Shown: positions 22,801-35,000 of the stretch, in pieces
How positions within the stretch are numbered: the stretch's first letter is position 1
Layout of the letters: each line of letters begins with the position of its first letter
NCBI RefSeq assembly: GCF_001649575.2
Contig: NC_051433.1
Span: 21,496,238-21,560,237 of the forward strand
Direction: 5' to 3'
DNA from: Kryptolebias marmoratus
Lineage: Eukaryota; Chordata; Actinopteri; Cyprinodontiformes; Rivulidae
Length of the DNA stretch: 64,000 bases
Notes under the pieces: generated by a model
Told to the model about the DNA's origin: nothing
Databases searched by the model: none
The model's input: only the letters and a program-made list of their open reading frames with translations
Made by a program: the position numbers and the translations under genes

Positions 22801-25688
22801 ATAAAGTTACCTTCTTGGCGATGTCTCTCTCTTTGCAGGCCAGCTGAGCCTTCCGTTCTGTGTCTGCTATCCGCTGTGTGAACTCGTCCTTTAAGGACTG
22901 CACAGTGGAGCTCTCTTCCTTCAAATTTATTAGCTCGCTGAAGAATAAACAGTCATGAGTTTAAGAACTTCGTCAGTGTCAAGGCTTCCTTTGAAAAATT
23001 TGCACAACTTGTTTAGAAGCATTTAAACAATGAGACCAATCTTATAAAAAACTCCTTTGATGAGTTTCAGTGACACATTTACAGTGTTCTGTTTCACTGT
23101 TTTTTTTTAAAATAATCGATTTCTTCCCTGCTGATAGTTAGCTGGATATTTTCAGAGCCACGTTTTCGCATTTTCTTATTTGACTTGCACATCGACAAAA
23201 ACAGCTGCATTGCTATGAAAACTTACAAATCCTTTGCAAGAAAGACGAGTGAGACTCACTCTTTCAAGTTGTCGCACTCCTCCTCCAACTTGGCCTTGTC
23301 TTTGCTGACTGCCAGCAGCTGAGACTCCCTCTTCTCCAGACGACTTGACAGGTCATCAATAACCTAAAACACAGTGATCGGATTTTACGACTTTAAAGCA
23401 AATGTTGAAGAAACCGTCATAAATTGACAATGTTACGCTTAAAAACAGAGCAACTCAATAAATTACATGACATATGAAGATATCTAATTAAGGCCTGCAT
23501 TTTTTTATGCCAAAGCTATTTGATATGAGCTACAACCAGCTCAATATAATCCACAGTTTAGGTTATTTAAATGAGAATGCTCTTCTGTATATTATTTTCA
23601 AGTGTGCAGGTCTTCTAAGGGTTGTTAAATACAGTATATGTTTAGTTAAATTAAGCAATTATTATCATATTTTGTTAAATGAAAAATACATCTTGACCAA
23701 AAATGTAAAAATCTGTGTTGAATATCGGCCATCGGCTGCCCTTATTACTAAAGATCAGCATCAGTCATAACCAAAACTCATATTAGCTGATCTTTAATAC
23801 ACACAATTTATTTACACTGAGCATAAATTGCATTTGTTTACCAAGCTGTTATAGAAAAAACATGTCTAGAGAGTGATATATCTAAGTTTTATATTTAATT
23901 CTATTACTTTAATCAATTAAACAATTTAAACTTGAGAAGAATAATTAAACATTTGTGTTGATTTATACCCAAAAGGACATCTCCTTTCAAAGTAAAACAA
24001 AATTAAACACAAAGGGTAAACACATCATCACGTTCAATAAACAAATCTTTAAAGCATATACTAGAAGCTACAATTATAATCTAGAGTAGTTACCTTTTGA
24101 AACTCTAAAATCTGGACAGTTGAGACACTCTTCATCTCTTCTGTGATTGGTGGAGCACTCTTTTCTTCAGCAGTAGAGGCAGAATCAAACTGCGGGACAT
24201 TACCATCACATCCCAGTTCCGCCAGCTCTTCTGGTTGCTCACTATTCACAGGCGTCGCACTTCGCCCACTTTCCTCCATCTCATCCAGCGACTGCTCCCT
24301 TGCCGTCTCGACGTATACCTCCTCTTCACCCTCACCCTGTTCCTCCTCACCCACCTTTTCCGCCACGGCATCCTCCTGCTTCGGACACGACGCTGTCAAA
24401 GAAGCAGGGCCTGCAGTGACGGACGCCAGAGTCTGACCGCCAGGGATCTCGTCGTCGGAGTTAACCTCACTGACACTCCGGCTGTCCAGTGACTGCACGC
24501 TAAAGGAATCAATTCGCTCAAACGCATCCGAGGAGGAGCCGCAGCTCTCCGTGAGTTTGGGGTAGTCCTCAAGTCGAGGAAAATCTCCACAGGTGGAGGC
24601 AGTGAGAAGCTGGAAGGAGCCCTGCATTAAATGAAGACCAGTTTTGCTCTCACCAGTTTCTTGTCGAGAGCTGGCTGAGCTCTCACTCAGCACGCTTTCA
24701 TGGTCAAGCACTTCAATGTCACTTGTCGTGGAGGTCCCTGAGGAGAAAGCACTAACTGGAGGAGAGGGTGTGTCATTTTGACGATCCTCCGCCTTTGTGT
24801 CTTTATGACCTGAAAGCACTTCCTTGGAGGATGTGGAGGTCGAGGGATCTGAAGGGGTAGAGGTCTTTGCTTCAGAAGGAGACGGTTCAGAAGAATTGGC
24901 GAGATCCTTCTCTGGTTGGTGTTCGGACGTAACATCTGGGTGCTCCGTTTCAGATTTCACAGAAACTGATGAGCCAACATCTGTGTTAACAGAGCTCGTT
25001 TTACTGTCAGAGTTAAAAGGGAGATCACCGGGAGAATCAGCAGGAGAAACTGGCTGAAGGAGGATAGTGTCAGCATGCGATGATATGGTCTCCACAGGCT
25101 CATTCTCAGCCACCGTCTGACTCTCAGAACTTGTGTCAGCAGGCCCCACGGGCCCTTGACTCTGCTCATCGTTTTGGGCCTGAAGAACAGCCGCCTCGCT
25201 TTTCTTCTCCTTCTCTTGAGGCCGTCTTTGAGACTTAGCAGGGGGTACAGACACAACCTTGGTTTTGGTCACGGCTTGTGCATCTCCAGGGGACAGAAAG
25301 GCACTGAAAAAGTTATCAGACTCATCTACAACAGTGCGAGTGACAGGGGTAGTAATGGCCTCTGATGAACCAGGTGGTGCGGCGGTCTTTTCTTCTGCAG
25401 GCGCTTCCCACTGCGTCATACCCCATCCTCCGCTTACCGGAAGCTTGCCAGGTACAGTAGTATCTAAAGAGAATTGAACATTAAGTTGAACCTTTTGTTT
25501 GATACAGTTTCTCACATTTTATGCACATTTGCTGCTACCACTATATGCTTACCATTATAGGGTATCACAGTTGTGTCACCCCATTGGTCCTCCTCTTTGA
25601 TGTCCAAAACACGGTCAATTGACTTCTGGGCTGTTGTTAAAGCCTGTTTAGCGAAGCTGGACAGGTGAGAAGCGTTGAACCAACTCAT
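16833..25688 (-). CDS. tmf1: TATA element modulatory factor 1, Golgi coiled-coil protein (complete)
   Basis: TMF1 (ARA160) is a Golgi-associated golgin that binds Rab6 and captures retrograde vesicles. 17 coding exons in transcript order: 25688-25553, 25463-24094, 23363-23260, 22937-22811, 22659-22554, 22250-22108, 21893-21727, 20564-20408, 19700-19608, 19479-19323, 19232-19040, 18158-18089, 18006-17914, 17829-17710, 17584-17426, 17286-17161, 16973-16833. All phases join, giving 1153 residues (human 1093). The start is MSWFNASHLSSFAKQALTTA, near-identical to human. Exon 2 (residues 46-502) is low-complexity acidic/Ser-rich sequence holding the conserved TVVDESDNFFSAFLSP, TPSPPVSAFSSGTSTTSDIE and AFERIDSFSVQSLDSRSVSE blocks. 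From about residue 503 the protein is long coiled coil ending in LDLEDVKNMYKTQIDELLKN, the Rab6-binding family signature. Stop TAA is at 16835-16833. Confidence 0.97.
18364..18436 (-). tRNA. tRNA-Arg (anticodon ACG)
   Basis: A 73-nt cloverleaf. On the minus strand the acceptor GGGCCAG pairs with CTGGCTC, the anticodon loop is CTACGGA (anticodon ACG), and the T loop TTCGACT is canonical with one G-T pair in the stem. Five T follow 4 nt after the 3' end (18355-18359 on plus as A5), a Pol III terminator. It lies in a tmf1 intron on the sense strand, between the exons at 19040 and 18158. Confidence 0.93.
20152..20217 (-). repeat. tRNA-like relic (SINE head or tRNA pseudogene)
   Basis: The minus strand reads a TGGTAGAGCAGTTGACTTGA segment like an A box, then GGTTTGCTTTCC like a decayed B box, at tRNA-like spacing. 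No acceptor pairing is preserved. It is in a tmf1 intron. It is most likely the 5' part of an old tRNA-derived SINE. Confidence 0.4.
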
Positions 25689-26757
25689 CCTGAAGCTAAG
25701 CTAGTTAGCAACACAATTTGTTGACTTTAACGGTTTGAGCGTTGAGACACAGTCTGTCACTTCACCACTTTCCGCATATTTATTTATTTATTTACATTAG
25801 TCCACGATAACCTGTTGGCATATCTCCAAACTGGTTCTGTCCTGTGAAACTCCGAGGACGGCGAGCTCCAACAAAACTAGTTTCAGAAGCTGGAAGTTGT
25901 CGTTAGCCAAAGCACTCCGACAGTCAGATAGTTTTCAGCTGGAAAAAGGGTAAATTCACACTTTAAAAAAAGATGCTCACTACAAGTCAGTCATGTAAAA
26001 AGATGTATCGGTAAATATGCCTCATCGAAGAGTCTGCGACAACTGTCGTTAAATCCCATGATTAATCCGGCCTTTTTTCAGCTCCTCTGCTCGGCCGTCA
26101 TGGTTTGTTTTGGTCGCTCTTGGAGTCGTAGCTCTGCTAACATTAGCCTGCTCGCTACTTCCTTTCCACGTAGCACAGTGACGTCACCATTCCGGGTTGG
26201 GTCAGATGTTGCCTTCGAATAAGGTTGGGAATTTGGTATTTCCCCGCTTCTACTTAGTAATATTAGGAAAACCAATCAGACAGTTGTACGTTCCTCTTTA
26301 ATAAATTCCACTGATGCGGTTTCTTTAAATAAAAATATATTCTACATTTTGTATAATTCGAGTAAAATACATTTTTAGGCATAATTTCAGCTAACATGTA
26401 ATTTCCGAGGTAAACAAAGGCAGCATGAAACTACGAGAGTCGGCAATATACAGAAGTAAAAAACAATAAACAATTTTAAAATGTTAACTATTTGATATTA
26501 AAATTATTTAAGAAGTTAAGTTTATATAATTGCAAAAAGTCTGCATTCATTGTTCAGCTCGGTCGTGGAAAACTCAATTGTTTTCACCAAGAAAACAAAC
26601 AACAGAATGGTCCAAGTTGGTATTAAAACAAGTAATAAAACAACGTAAATCTCATGGGAAAAAAAGCCTCATAAACCTTCACAAGTTTGTACTAGTGCCT
26701 TGTCGCCCCTCTAAATAGATGTAATAAATTAACACAAAAAACACCTTAGAAAACCAT
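25689..26757 (-). promoter_or_regulatory. tmf1 promoter and leader, then flank of uba3
   Basis: No other gene is seen. Going away from the tmf1 ATG, the leader is followed by a palindromic cAMP response element TGACGTCA at 26179-26186 next to a TTCCGG ETS-type site. Leader exon limits cannot be fixed by eye. Beyond about 26.3 kb the sequence becomes AT-rich and should include the end of the uba3 transcript. Confidence 0.5.
26179..26186. promoter_or_regulatory. Palindromic CRE (TGACGTCA) upstream of tmf1
   Basis: A full 8-bp ATF/CREB site about 490 bp upstream of the tmf1 start codon, with an ETS-like TTCCGG 5 bp further upstream relative to tmf1. Such sites are typical of housekeeping promoters. 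Binding is inferred from sequence only. Confidence 0.5.
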
Positions 26758-26763
26758 TTTATT
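26758..26763 (-). promoter_or_regulatory. Candidate uba3 polyadenylation signal
   Basis: TTTATT on plus reads AATAAA on the transcript strand, 323 nt after the uba3 stop codon. Confidence 0.5.
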
Positions 26764-27085
26764 CCAGTTCACACTTTAATAATACAGCAACTAAAAAACT
26801 GTACGGAAATAAATAAATATCAACGTCAGACCATCTATATAATATTCTTTTAAAGAAAACATCTTATTTATCTTCTTGTTTGCACAGAACACACTACAAT
26901 GTAATGGACATAGATATACTGACGCAAAAAAATAGGCAAATAATCATCAAAATATGACAAGGTTTAACCAATAGTTTGGCTTTTCAGTGCAAAACATCGA
27001 CTTCTATCAATAATTACATTACACCAGTCAAACTAGTTATACTGATTACCAGTTTGAATGAATATGCAGCAAACTATTCTAGTTA

Positions 27086-30000
27086 TTAAGTTAAGCAAAG
27101 TCTGAACAACATGGTTTGGGGTGTGGTGATATCAGCTACGGCCAGTTCTTGTCTGTCTTTCAGTCCCAACTCTGAAAAAAAACACGTCAACACCATTGAA
27201 TACACATAATATATTCATTTGGGCAGTCACAATTCTATGCAGAAATGTCAGTGAAGCACCTCACCTTTTAAGGTTTTGGATAGATTTGGTCGTGTCCTCT
27301 GCTCAATTGATGCAACAGACTGTCAAAAGAAGAAACTTCAGATGAAGCCAAAACTTGTAAATGTGCCCAGTTAGACTTTTTTTTTTTCAGAATATTTTAA
27401 AATGGGATTGAATTTAAAAGAGAATAAACAAACTTTACCTGTAAATATAAAGTTTTGCCTTTTCCCTCGACTGTTGCCGTCAAAGCAGGTGATTTCATTT
27501 GTCTGCAAAAACAAATATCGTACTGAATTGTCAAAAACTGAAGCATATAAATAAAGTATGACCATAATTCTGCCTGGCAGAGAAACATACAAGGAGGCAC
27601 TCTCAGTCAGGTAGTCCAACACCTCCTGGAGTTTGGAAGACGGAGAAAAGTGCAGATCCAGAGGAACTTGGCTACAAGCTGAGCAGTTTTCCTACACCAG
27701 GAAGAGAAGCAGATACAGCTCGATTAAACAGGACAATTCAATCTCTGTAGCACGTATGAACTAGAGGTGAGAATTCAAAAACGAAACCTTTCGTTCAGCC
27801 TCAAAAGTGTAGGTGTACAGGCCATCAACGTCATTGAACACCATGTAGTTACTGAGAGGCACATAGGCACTACACAAGACGGGTTGCATCATGAGAAATG
27901 GGGAAAAGGTACAAACTGCAGACCAATTTTTTTTGTGGACAAGGCAGCAAAAAAGATTTAAAACTTACCTTGTTGCTAATTTGAACACCTCCGTTGCACA
28001 GGCAGCTGGGTGAAATAAAACAGAGAAAAATATTGACAGGAGTTTGATCAGGACTATTTATAAATGATTAACTCAAACAGGATCTTAGGTCTCGACTGAA
28101 TTACGTTCCAGTCTTAACTACTTACCAGCAATGACAGCATTTGTAGAGGCTACAGCTGGGATTATCCTCTTTACGACGCCTGCGATATTTAAAGAAAACC
28201 TGTTTGGTTCACTCATTAACTTTACATTCAAATAAAAAGGCTTCTAGCGAAAGAATTAAGAGCTAGGCAGATATTCTAATTAAAGTGAACATCGAGAAAA
28301 CATGTTCCAAAATGTAAACCTTTTTGCACAAATGAAGGTTTCACTGACGCAGACCAGAGTCAAAGGACCCACAGTGAGTCATATAGCAAGAGTTTGTTAT
28401 GCTTTATATACCTTGGCTCATTTCCCAGAGGAGTGGTAGAAAAACTAGTCATGCGCCGGACGTGCTTTTCACACTCACCCTGCGTTAATCTATAAGTGAC
28501 TCCTGTTATGTTGAACTCTGCTGCCCTTTCCAGAGACCTCTGGAACACCCACTGGATGTGCTCTGGGTCGTCTCCATCCAGGGCAACCCCGTCTAATCAA
28601 AAATGCACGCAAGTAAACAAACAAACACTAACTCATAGTGAAGCAGCAATAAAACATGGCAAAGAAAAGCAACAGTAGTGTGACCTTTACCTCCAAATGG
28701 CACCTCTTTAGGCCACTGCAGGATTTGTACGTATTCAATGCAATGCTCAGGCAAGCGAGGCATTGAGGCTATTGTGCACATGGGGAAGTTGATCTATACG
28801 AACAGGAGGATGTTAGCAAACAAATAGGATCTGCACAAAGATGTTATTTTACACCACGATGCGCTGACTTGCCTGAGGAGGATAAAGCTCAAGTGTACAG
28901 TCAATGCAAGCAGTCATGCCAGGGAGAATGACCCGGGCATTGCCTTTAAAGCCTTCAGTCCCACCGTCAACAAACGGGATGATGGAGGACTGATCCATTT
29001 CACCATCCTCGTACACCAGCAACGACAGCTGCACAGCAACACAGACGGCTGAACCTTTAGCCATCACATTAAAACAAAGCAGCAAAAAGAATGTAGAACA
29101 TTTTAAGATTTCAGTGAAAAAGAAAACAACTTACCAGCATACCATTTATCCACCGCCGGGCAACGATGGAGTCGAGCCCGCAGACAATAATATGGAATTC
29201 TAGATGCAAACGAGGTGATACGTGAGTTTCTTTTGAACTGAACGATGAAATAGTCCAACGAGTGAAACATGAACTGATGACTCAAAGCCACCATTACATC
29301 CAGAATTCAATAAATCCCGTCAAACCGTAAAAGCCGTTGAATGTTGTTGCTTGTCGTAAGTTGATTTTTATAAAAGTAACTTCCAAATGTTAAAAGGCTA
29401 AAAGTAAATGGATCACCATAGTAGTTAAAGTATGAAAACAAATGGAAATTAGTGGTCCTTAAGATACTTACGTCTGTAAAATGTCTCATCTAAATCTTGA
29501 ATTTTCTTAAAATGTCTGCACAAATTATTAAGAAAAAAATCATTTTTGAGCAAAATGCTCATTTGCTTTTACTGCCTTAACATCAAGCATGTGTAGAGTA
29601 AATTAAAATACAACTTCTGAGATTTTTTTTTATCAAGGAAGAACGACAAGTGAACGAAAGGATACGGGACCACACGGCACCCAGGAATCCGGCTGTTGAT
29701 AAAATCAGCCGCAACATCTGCCTTTGGTCGTCCCACATCTTTGGACCTGGCGAAAAATACAAACGTTTAAAAACGATCGTCTCTGCTTTTCTGTTAACAT
29801 GAAGTAACAACAGGTATCACAATTACAAGTACACTGACCTGAAGAGGAACTGACGATTCAGGTTGGAAACATCGATGGTGTCCATGTCAACCACATTAAT
29901 GTTTCGAAAGCCTGATAGAGCCTGAGTGACAGAGTGGAGAGCAGAAAACCAAATGTTGACCACATGTTAATACTTCAATAATAATCAGTGTTTATTAAAT

Positions 30001-31014
30001 GACAAAGTCACTTTAAACGTACCAGGTCTTTCAGCAGCTCACAACCCAGTCCACCAGCACCAATGACCAGGATTTTGCAGGTTTCTAACAAAAACTCCAA
30101 ACACTGTTATAAAAGATTATTGAGACATGTCAGACAAAATGCACACGGAGTACAGAACAGGTGGCATCAAAACATCTGATTAAGCTTCTACCTCTGCGCC
30201 GGCCTCAAAGTCCGGATGTGTAAACGGTCCCGATCTCTCCAGGAACTTCTTGACGTGGTTCCATCGGCCTTCCCATTCACAGGTACCCCCACAGCCTCCG
30301 TCCACCACCATCCTGAAGATGACATTAGGATTTGACATCGGCAGAATCTCTGACAGAATGAATGTTTGACAAGTGAAGGATTGTTAAGGCAGGATGGATC
30401 TAATGTCAGTGAGTGTAGGAGAGGTTTACACAGACTATGCTTAGATAATTAAATAGACATGCTGATAAGAAACCCACTTGTGTTTAATACCTGCCCTATA
30501 TAAGCACCAGTTAAAGGTGTAACCTTTTCTGTAACTAAAATTGTCTAGCAGACTTTCCAGTCTGACAGGTAAGCGTTTCTGACCCTCGTTTTCCTCAGCT
30601 CCTGACATAAATGATTAGCCTTCCATAAATATCTTCTAAAGACAAAACAGATGTTAGACCTCTGACTAAACACACATTCACTGTGAAGCATATTAGGTAC
30701 TTACGATCGACTAACCTAGATATTACTCCTTTAACTAGCTACTCGAGTCGTTTGTTTACAACCAGGTTAGTTTTCTTTTTCAACGCCAACCTACTTCCTG
30801 TCTAGAAACCTCAAACCTTCCGCCAGTTCTAATTGATCACTAACTTCTCAGTCAGCTCCACTACTCTGCTTCTTTTCTTCTCCCTATAAAAGAGAGAATA
30901 AAAGAAGGTTCATTCACGCTGTGCTCTCATAAGTTCAAGAGATCTGAAAGCATCTTTCGGGGTTTCTCGCTTCTTTTCCTTGGCGGCTACTTACGGCTCA
31001 TCCATCTCCGCCAT
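27086..31014 (-). CDS. uba3: NEDD8-activating enzyme E1 catalytic subunit (complete)
   Basis: UBA3 pairs with NAE1 (APPBP1), adenylates NEDD8, carries it as a thioester and passes it to UBE2M/UBE2F for cullin neddylation. 18 coding exons: 31014-30995, 30883-30845 (optional), 30312-30192, 30103-30023, 29921-29839, 29746-29666, 29515-29472, 29199-29135, 29028-28873, 28793-28691, 28592-28479, 28179-28126, 28005-27969, 27869-27788, 27691-27591, 27502-27439, 27319-27265, 27171-27086. Total 461 residues (human 463), or 448 without the optional exon. Features seen: nucleotide-binding [12 protein letters not shown] (G75-G80), acidic D99/D101 loop then NLNRQFLFR, zinc cysteines in CIDC (219, 222) and CSAC (363, 366), and the catalytic cysteine in [11 protein letters not shown] at residue 236, one off human Cys237 as expected. 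The C-terminal ubiquitin-fold ends FRLCLT. Three introns or exons are unusual and listed separately. Confidence 0.97.
28794..28872 (-). other. uba3: GC-AG intron in uba3
   Basis: The upstream exon ends CCTCCTCAG and the intron begins GCAAGT; it ends TTCGTATAG. No GT donor near the junction would preserve the frame PPQ|INFPMC, which matches human PPQVNFPMC without insertion. Apart from the C at position 2 the donor is a perfect consensus, which is typical of the rare GC-AG class. The intron is 79 bp. Confidence 0.85.
29516..29665 (-). other. uba3: Probable U12-type (minor spliceosome) intron in uba3
   Basis: The donor is GTATCCTTT, identical to the U12-type 5' splice-site consensus RTATCCTTT. 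TTTCTTAAT upstream of the acceptor resembles the U12 branch site TTCCTTAAC, with its branch A about 12 nt before the 3' AG. The flanking exons join in frame as VVP-HFKKIQ, matching human VVPHFNKIQ. The intron is 150 bp. Confidence 0.85.
30845..30883 (-). other. uba3: uba3 39-nt cassette microexon
   Basis: Acceptor CTCTTTTATAG, exon of 39 nt, donor GTTAGT. Entry and exit are both phase 2, so the exon can be skipped without a frame change. It encodes the peptide [13 protein letters not shown], which aligns with human EKKRRRIEELLAEK, the segment absent from the shorter human isoform. Without it, exon 1 joins directly to the exon starting at 30312. Confidence 0.85.
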
Positions 31015-31017
31015 GTT
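31008..31017 (-). promoter_or_regulatory. YY1-like motif spanning the uba3 start codon
   Basis: The transcript strand reads AACATGGCGG with the ATG being the uba3 start. This matches the YY1 pattern AANATGGCGG often found at the first codon of housekeeping genes. It suggests a very short leader. Inference from motif only. Confidence 0.45.
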
Positions 31018-31019
31018 TA

Positions 31020-31690
31020 AGTTACTTCAAATGTCCGAGCTGACCGTAGGAAATACAAACATCTACAGGAATAACACTAAAAGCTTTGCGGTACAGTTGT
31101 AAATTTAAACTCTCCTTAAAATAATGTAAAATCATATATTTGACTGTGTAACGATAGCTAGTAGACACATGACATGACGCGTTTCTAAACCTGTATTAAG
31201 TGGATTGAATTACAATATTCCCATAGTCAAAAAAGGCAGCATAGGCATCAGTCAGTTTTAAATGAGGTAATTACAATAAAAATCCAACAGATGGCAGCAT
31301 TTCCAGCCTGTATCTGTCCAGCAGCTGTGAGGCGCTACAAATGAAGTAAAATGCACAACACAAGAAGTTCCTTATTTATGCTTTAAATGCCTGAAATTAA
31401 AGGCTCTTCTTCTCTCTCTTTCTCTCTCATGTACTGCAATTTTGCAGTTTGCTTGTTTTTAATACAATAAAACAGCTATGAAAGGGCTGTCATGATGCAT
31501 GAACGGTGAAAGATCATGTGAATTATGGGTAATAAACTATAGCTGGTTTCATTGGTGGAGGCTATAAACGTTCAAAAATACTGTTTTTCTCAAATTATTC
31601 CAGTGTGTCCCCTTTGTAAGTTGATGGTGATTTATTTAAATATTGTCTCTCTTTTTTGGATTGTAAAAAAAACAAAAATAGTGGATGTTC
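31020..31690. other. uba3 upstream flank
   Basis: Presumed uba3 promoter for the first few hundred bases, then AT-rich sequence. No gene or clear element is recognised. Confidence 0.45.
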
Positions 31691-31693
31691 CAG

Positions 31694-32015
31694 TATGGCT
31701 GCACAATGGAGCAGTTGGTTGTTGCTTCACTGCAAGAAGGTCCTAAGTTCAGCTTTCTGCGTGGAGCTTGCATATACTCCCCATGCATGCATGGGTTTTC
31801 TACAGGCTCTGCAGTTTTCCTCCAACAGTCCAAAAACATGTAAGATGAATTGGAGAATCTAAATTGACTCTAGGTGTGAGTGCGTTCATGCACGGTTGTT
31901 TGTCTCACAAAGTGGCGACCTGACCAGGATGTATCCTGCCTTTCACCCAACTGAGATATAGGCACCAGCTATCTACTACCCTGAAAGGATCAATCATGTA
32001 GAAAATTGATGGATT
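31694..32015 (+). mobile_element. tRNA-derived SINE, near full length
   Basis: It starts with a tRNA-like head (GGCTGCACAATGGAGCAGTT, then a decayed GGTCCTAAGTTCAG B box). The body follows (TGCATGGGTTTTCTACAGG, CCAACAGTCCAAAAACATG, TAGGTGTGAGTGCGTTCATG, GGCGACCTGACCAGG) and the tail GATGGATTGACGG. The order is that of a very common fish SINE as I recall it. Confidence 0.75.
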
Positions 32016-35000
32016 GACGGTACAGTAGTATCATTTTAAGTGCCAGGAGCATCTTCCCTGTATTCACCTGCAAGTAATGCGCCTGGACCAGGCTGCATGT
32101 CTACATTCAACCATTTTATGTTTCTGTTGTAACCATGACAAACAAAAGAAAAATCTGAGTTGTTAAAATGAAGCATTGTAAGATATAAAAAACATTAAAG
32201 TTAACTTTCAGAATTAAAACCAAGCAGTGTCTGATTACTTAATTTACTGTTTTCTGGCCCTCACAAATAAAAAATCATATTTTAGCCTTCATGGTTCTAC
32301 AAAGCACTTTGCAAGCACACTTTATGTTTTTGCTCATGTGCAGTGCTTTTTGCCACACATAAATGAGCATACAGAGCATTGTTGGGCTCAGCATCTTGGC
32401 CATGATCAGTTTAATATGTGGAAGGGCTGGAAATATAACTTCAGACTGGAAAATAGCGTAGTCACACACACACATGCCCAAACCCAACCGCGGCTTGTTA
32501 AACTGCTGCATGTTATAGATCCCAACGCTCCTCTGACTGACAAACAAAATGATCCCATTAGCATATGAGCTGCATGTTCATAAAATGACACTTTCAGAGG
32601 AAAGGACCCCCATCCCAGCCATGAACCATGTAGGACACTCAGTCATGTTAGAGGTTACTTTGCTGCTTAGGGAGCATCAAATGTGTTCAGACCGAGACAC
32701 TGAAATGTGAGGCTTATTAAAGCATCCTGGAGCCAGACATCAGGAAAATGAGACAAACTTGTGAATGAATGGAATGAATGGAAACAAAAATGTGTTTATG
32801 AGAATAAATTCATCAAAACCTGAGGAATCTGAAGCAGTCAACTCAGATAGACTATGACTTTTATTAGGAACAGTGCTGTAATAAAATTTGTTATATTAAA
32901 TCTGCTCAGATTAATGTGTTTTTTTTAATTTCTTTTTAATAAGAATATTTTTCAACATTGATACTGATGCCTGAGTACATTTTGTCACTCTCTTGCTGCC
33001 ACAAAAATCAAAGTGAATTAGTGAAACAAGTGTACAAATGATTGACATTTTGTTATGCAACCTCAGTGTGGTCTGAGTTAAAAGATGACAAAAAAAAAAA
33101 CAGTCAATCAAAGTCCCATTTGAGTATAATAAACCTGTTTTAAGGATTAATAGGATTGTTCTCATTGTCTTGCGTGCCAGTTTAAGAGGATCATTCACTC
33201 TTTGTTGTTTATGAAGCATTTTATCCTTCTGCTATTATCCTATTATTATCATTCCATCTGTTGCCTTAAATTACAGATGCTTTAATTGCTTGGGGGAACT
33301 TGAGACAGAAAAAATTAGATCCTGTTTTTGTGTTTAATGATTCAACAGTAAGCACACCTTCATCAAGTAGCCCGTCTGATTTACTGTGTCCACATTGTGC
33401 TAATGAATCTGTCTTTAATCTCTCATTAAAAAATTAATAATAAACCTGCGGGGCGGGCCTCCCTGCATTTAAAAGCGGTGCTTGTGGGCACATGAACATA
33501 ATTAATCTGTCTTTCCACACCTCCTTTAAAATGAAAGGAAATGTGAAGTTGGTCTCTTTAGCACGGGTCACCAAAAATATGCTAATGTATGCACTGATAG
33601 CTGATAGCCCTGTGAGCTTTGATCATTTGACACTGGAGGGAATTCTGTGTGGGCATGTTCATTTGCTATAGACTCCAGAGCTTTTTTTTTTCTATCAGTT
33701 CTTGTAATTTGATTTTTTTTTTCGGATCTTTAATGAGATGTTCCAAATGACAGCGTCCGAAAACTGATAACTAAAAATAACTGCTGTGTCCGTGTCCTTC
33801 ATAGATGACTGCCTGCCGTCCCCGCTTCTTATTTGCGCTGTCTGTCTTGTCCTGCCTCATCTGCGGTCACACGTTAAACAGGATGGGATCAAAGTGGCGA
33901 CATTTTCACAAAACAAAGTAAAATTAAGCAAAATCAAACAAAACACAAACCCGGGAGTCCGCAGATTGAACAAACATGTCCAACAGTAGTCCCCTCCTTC
34001 CAAGGATTCTTAAATCTATTGAAGCTACACTATTTGTAAAGAAGGACACTGGAGGGGGCTGGAGGTCAAAATTTTCCTGTACTGACACGATTTTATAGAT
34101 TCCGTTGAAATATCATCTGTCATTCCTTTATCTGAAGCTGAGGCCTTCTGAATGTCACCGCTGTGACTTTAAGGTGACCCACCTCGCCGTCATCCATCAC
34201 AGCCAGCACAGGTAACGTTCGAGCAAAGATCGAGGACCCCAGATCCAAGCAGACCATTTATAGATCATTTTTCTCGATCAAAGCGAGCCTATCAAGAGAA
34301 CGGCGCCCTGTCAGCGAACGAAGAACCTGAAAGCAGCTGTTTGTGCTCAAGCTTCAGAAAAAAAGGGAGACTCTCTCTTTTATTCATTGGCATGCAGAAT
34401 CGGGGTGTGTCAGCTTTACGGCTCCATATGTCTTAATATCCATTTGCCTTTTGATGGCTTTCTGTCAGGACTTTAAAGTGGTGCTGATTGCGCTAATGAT
34501 AATGTGTCACAGCAATATGGTTCATGTTTGGCACAGAGCAGCGCTGCCAGCCAGAAGACAAGGAGAAGCTACAGGCCGATGTTGTGTTGTGCTGTTGGAA
34601 GTGATTGATGACTCTCTCTGTTGTAGTGCTTTGATTAAGACTCCAGTGATTTATCACCACTGCTCACAATGTAATTAGACTCTATATATACACTCAACAA
34701 AACTGTTGTCTTGTTAGAAGGAGCAGCAAAGTTTTGTTTTTCTTTATGTATGTGTGTGTGTGCATGGACAGGTTTTCTGTTCACACTTATGCATCACATT
34801 GGACTGAGGTTCATTTAGGTTTTTTCCAAAGTCTGAACAGCGAGGAAACACGTTCCCTCTGCTCCTTAAAATGAAACCAGCAAGCATGTCATTATGTTTA
34901 ATATGTGATTAATGTGTTTACTCTCTACTGAAGGTGCACTGGATGTATTCACCTTACCATAGACAAAATCATTTCTAAATACTGTAGTGAAAATGTGAAA

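Noticed and set aside
24143..25477. Antisense frames opposite tmf1 exon 2
   Set aside because: They are shadows of the Ser/Glu-rich tmf1 coding sequence, which has clear family matches on the minus strand.
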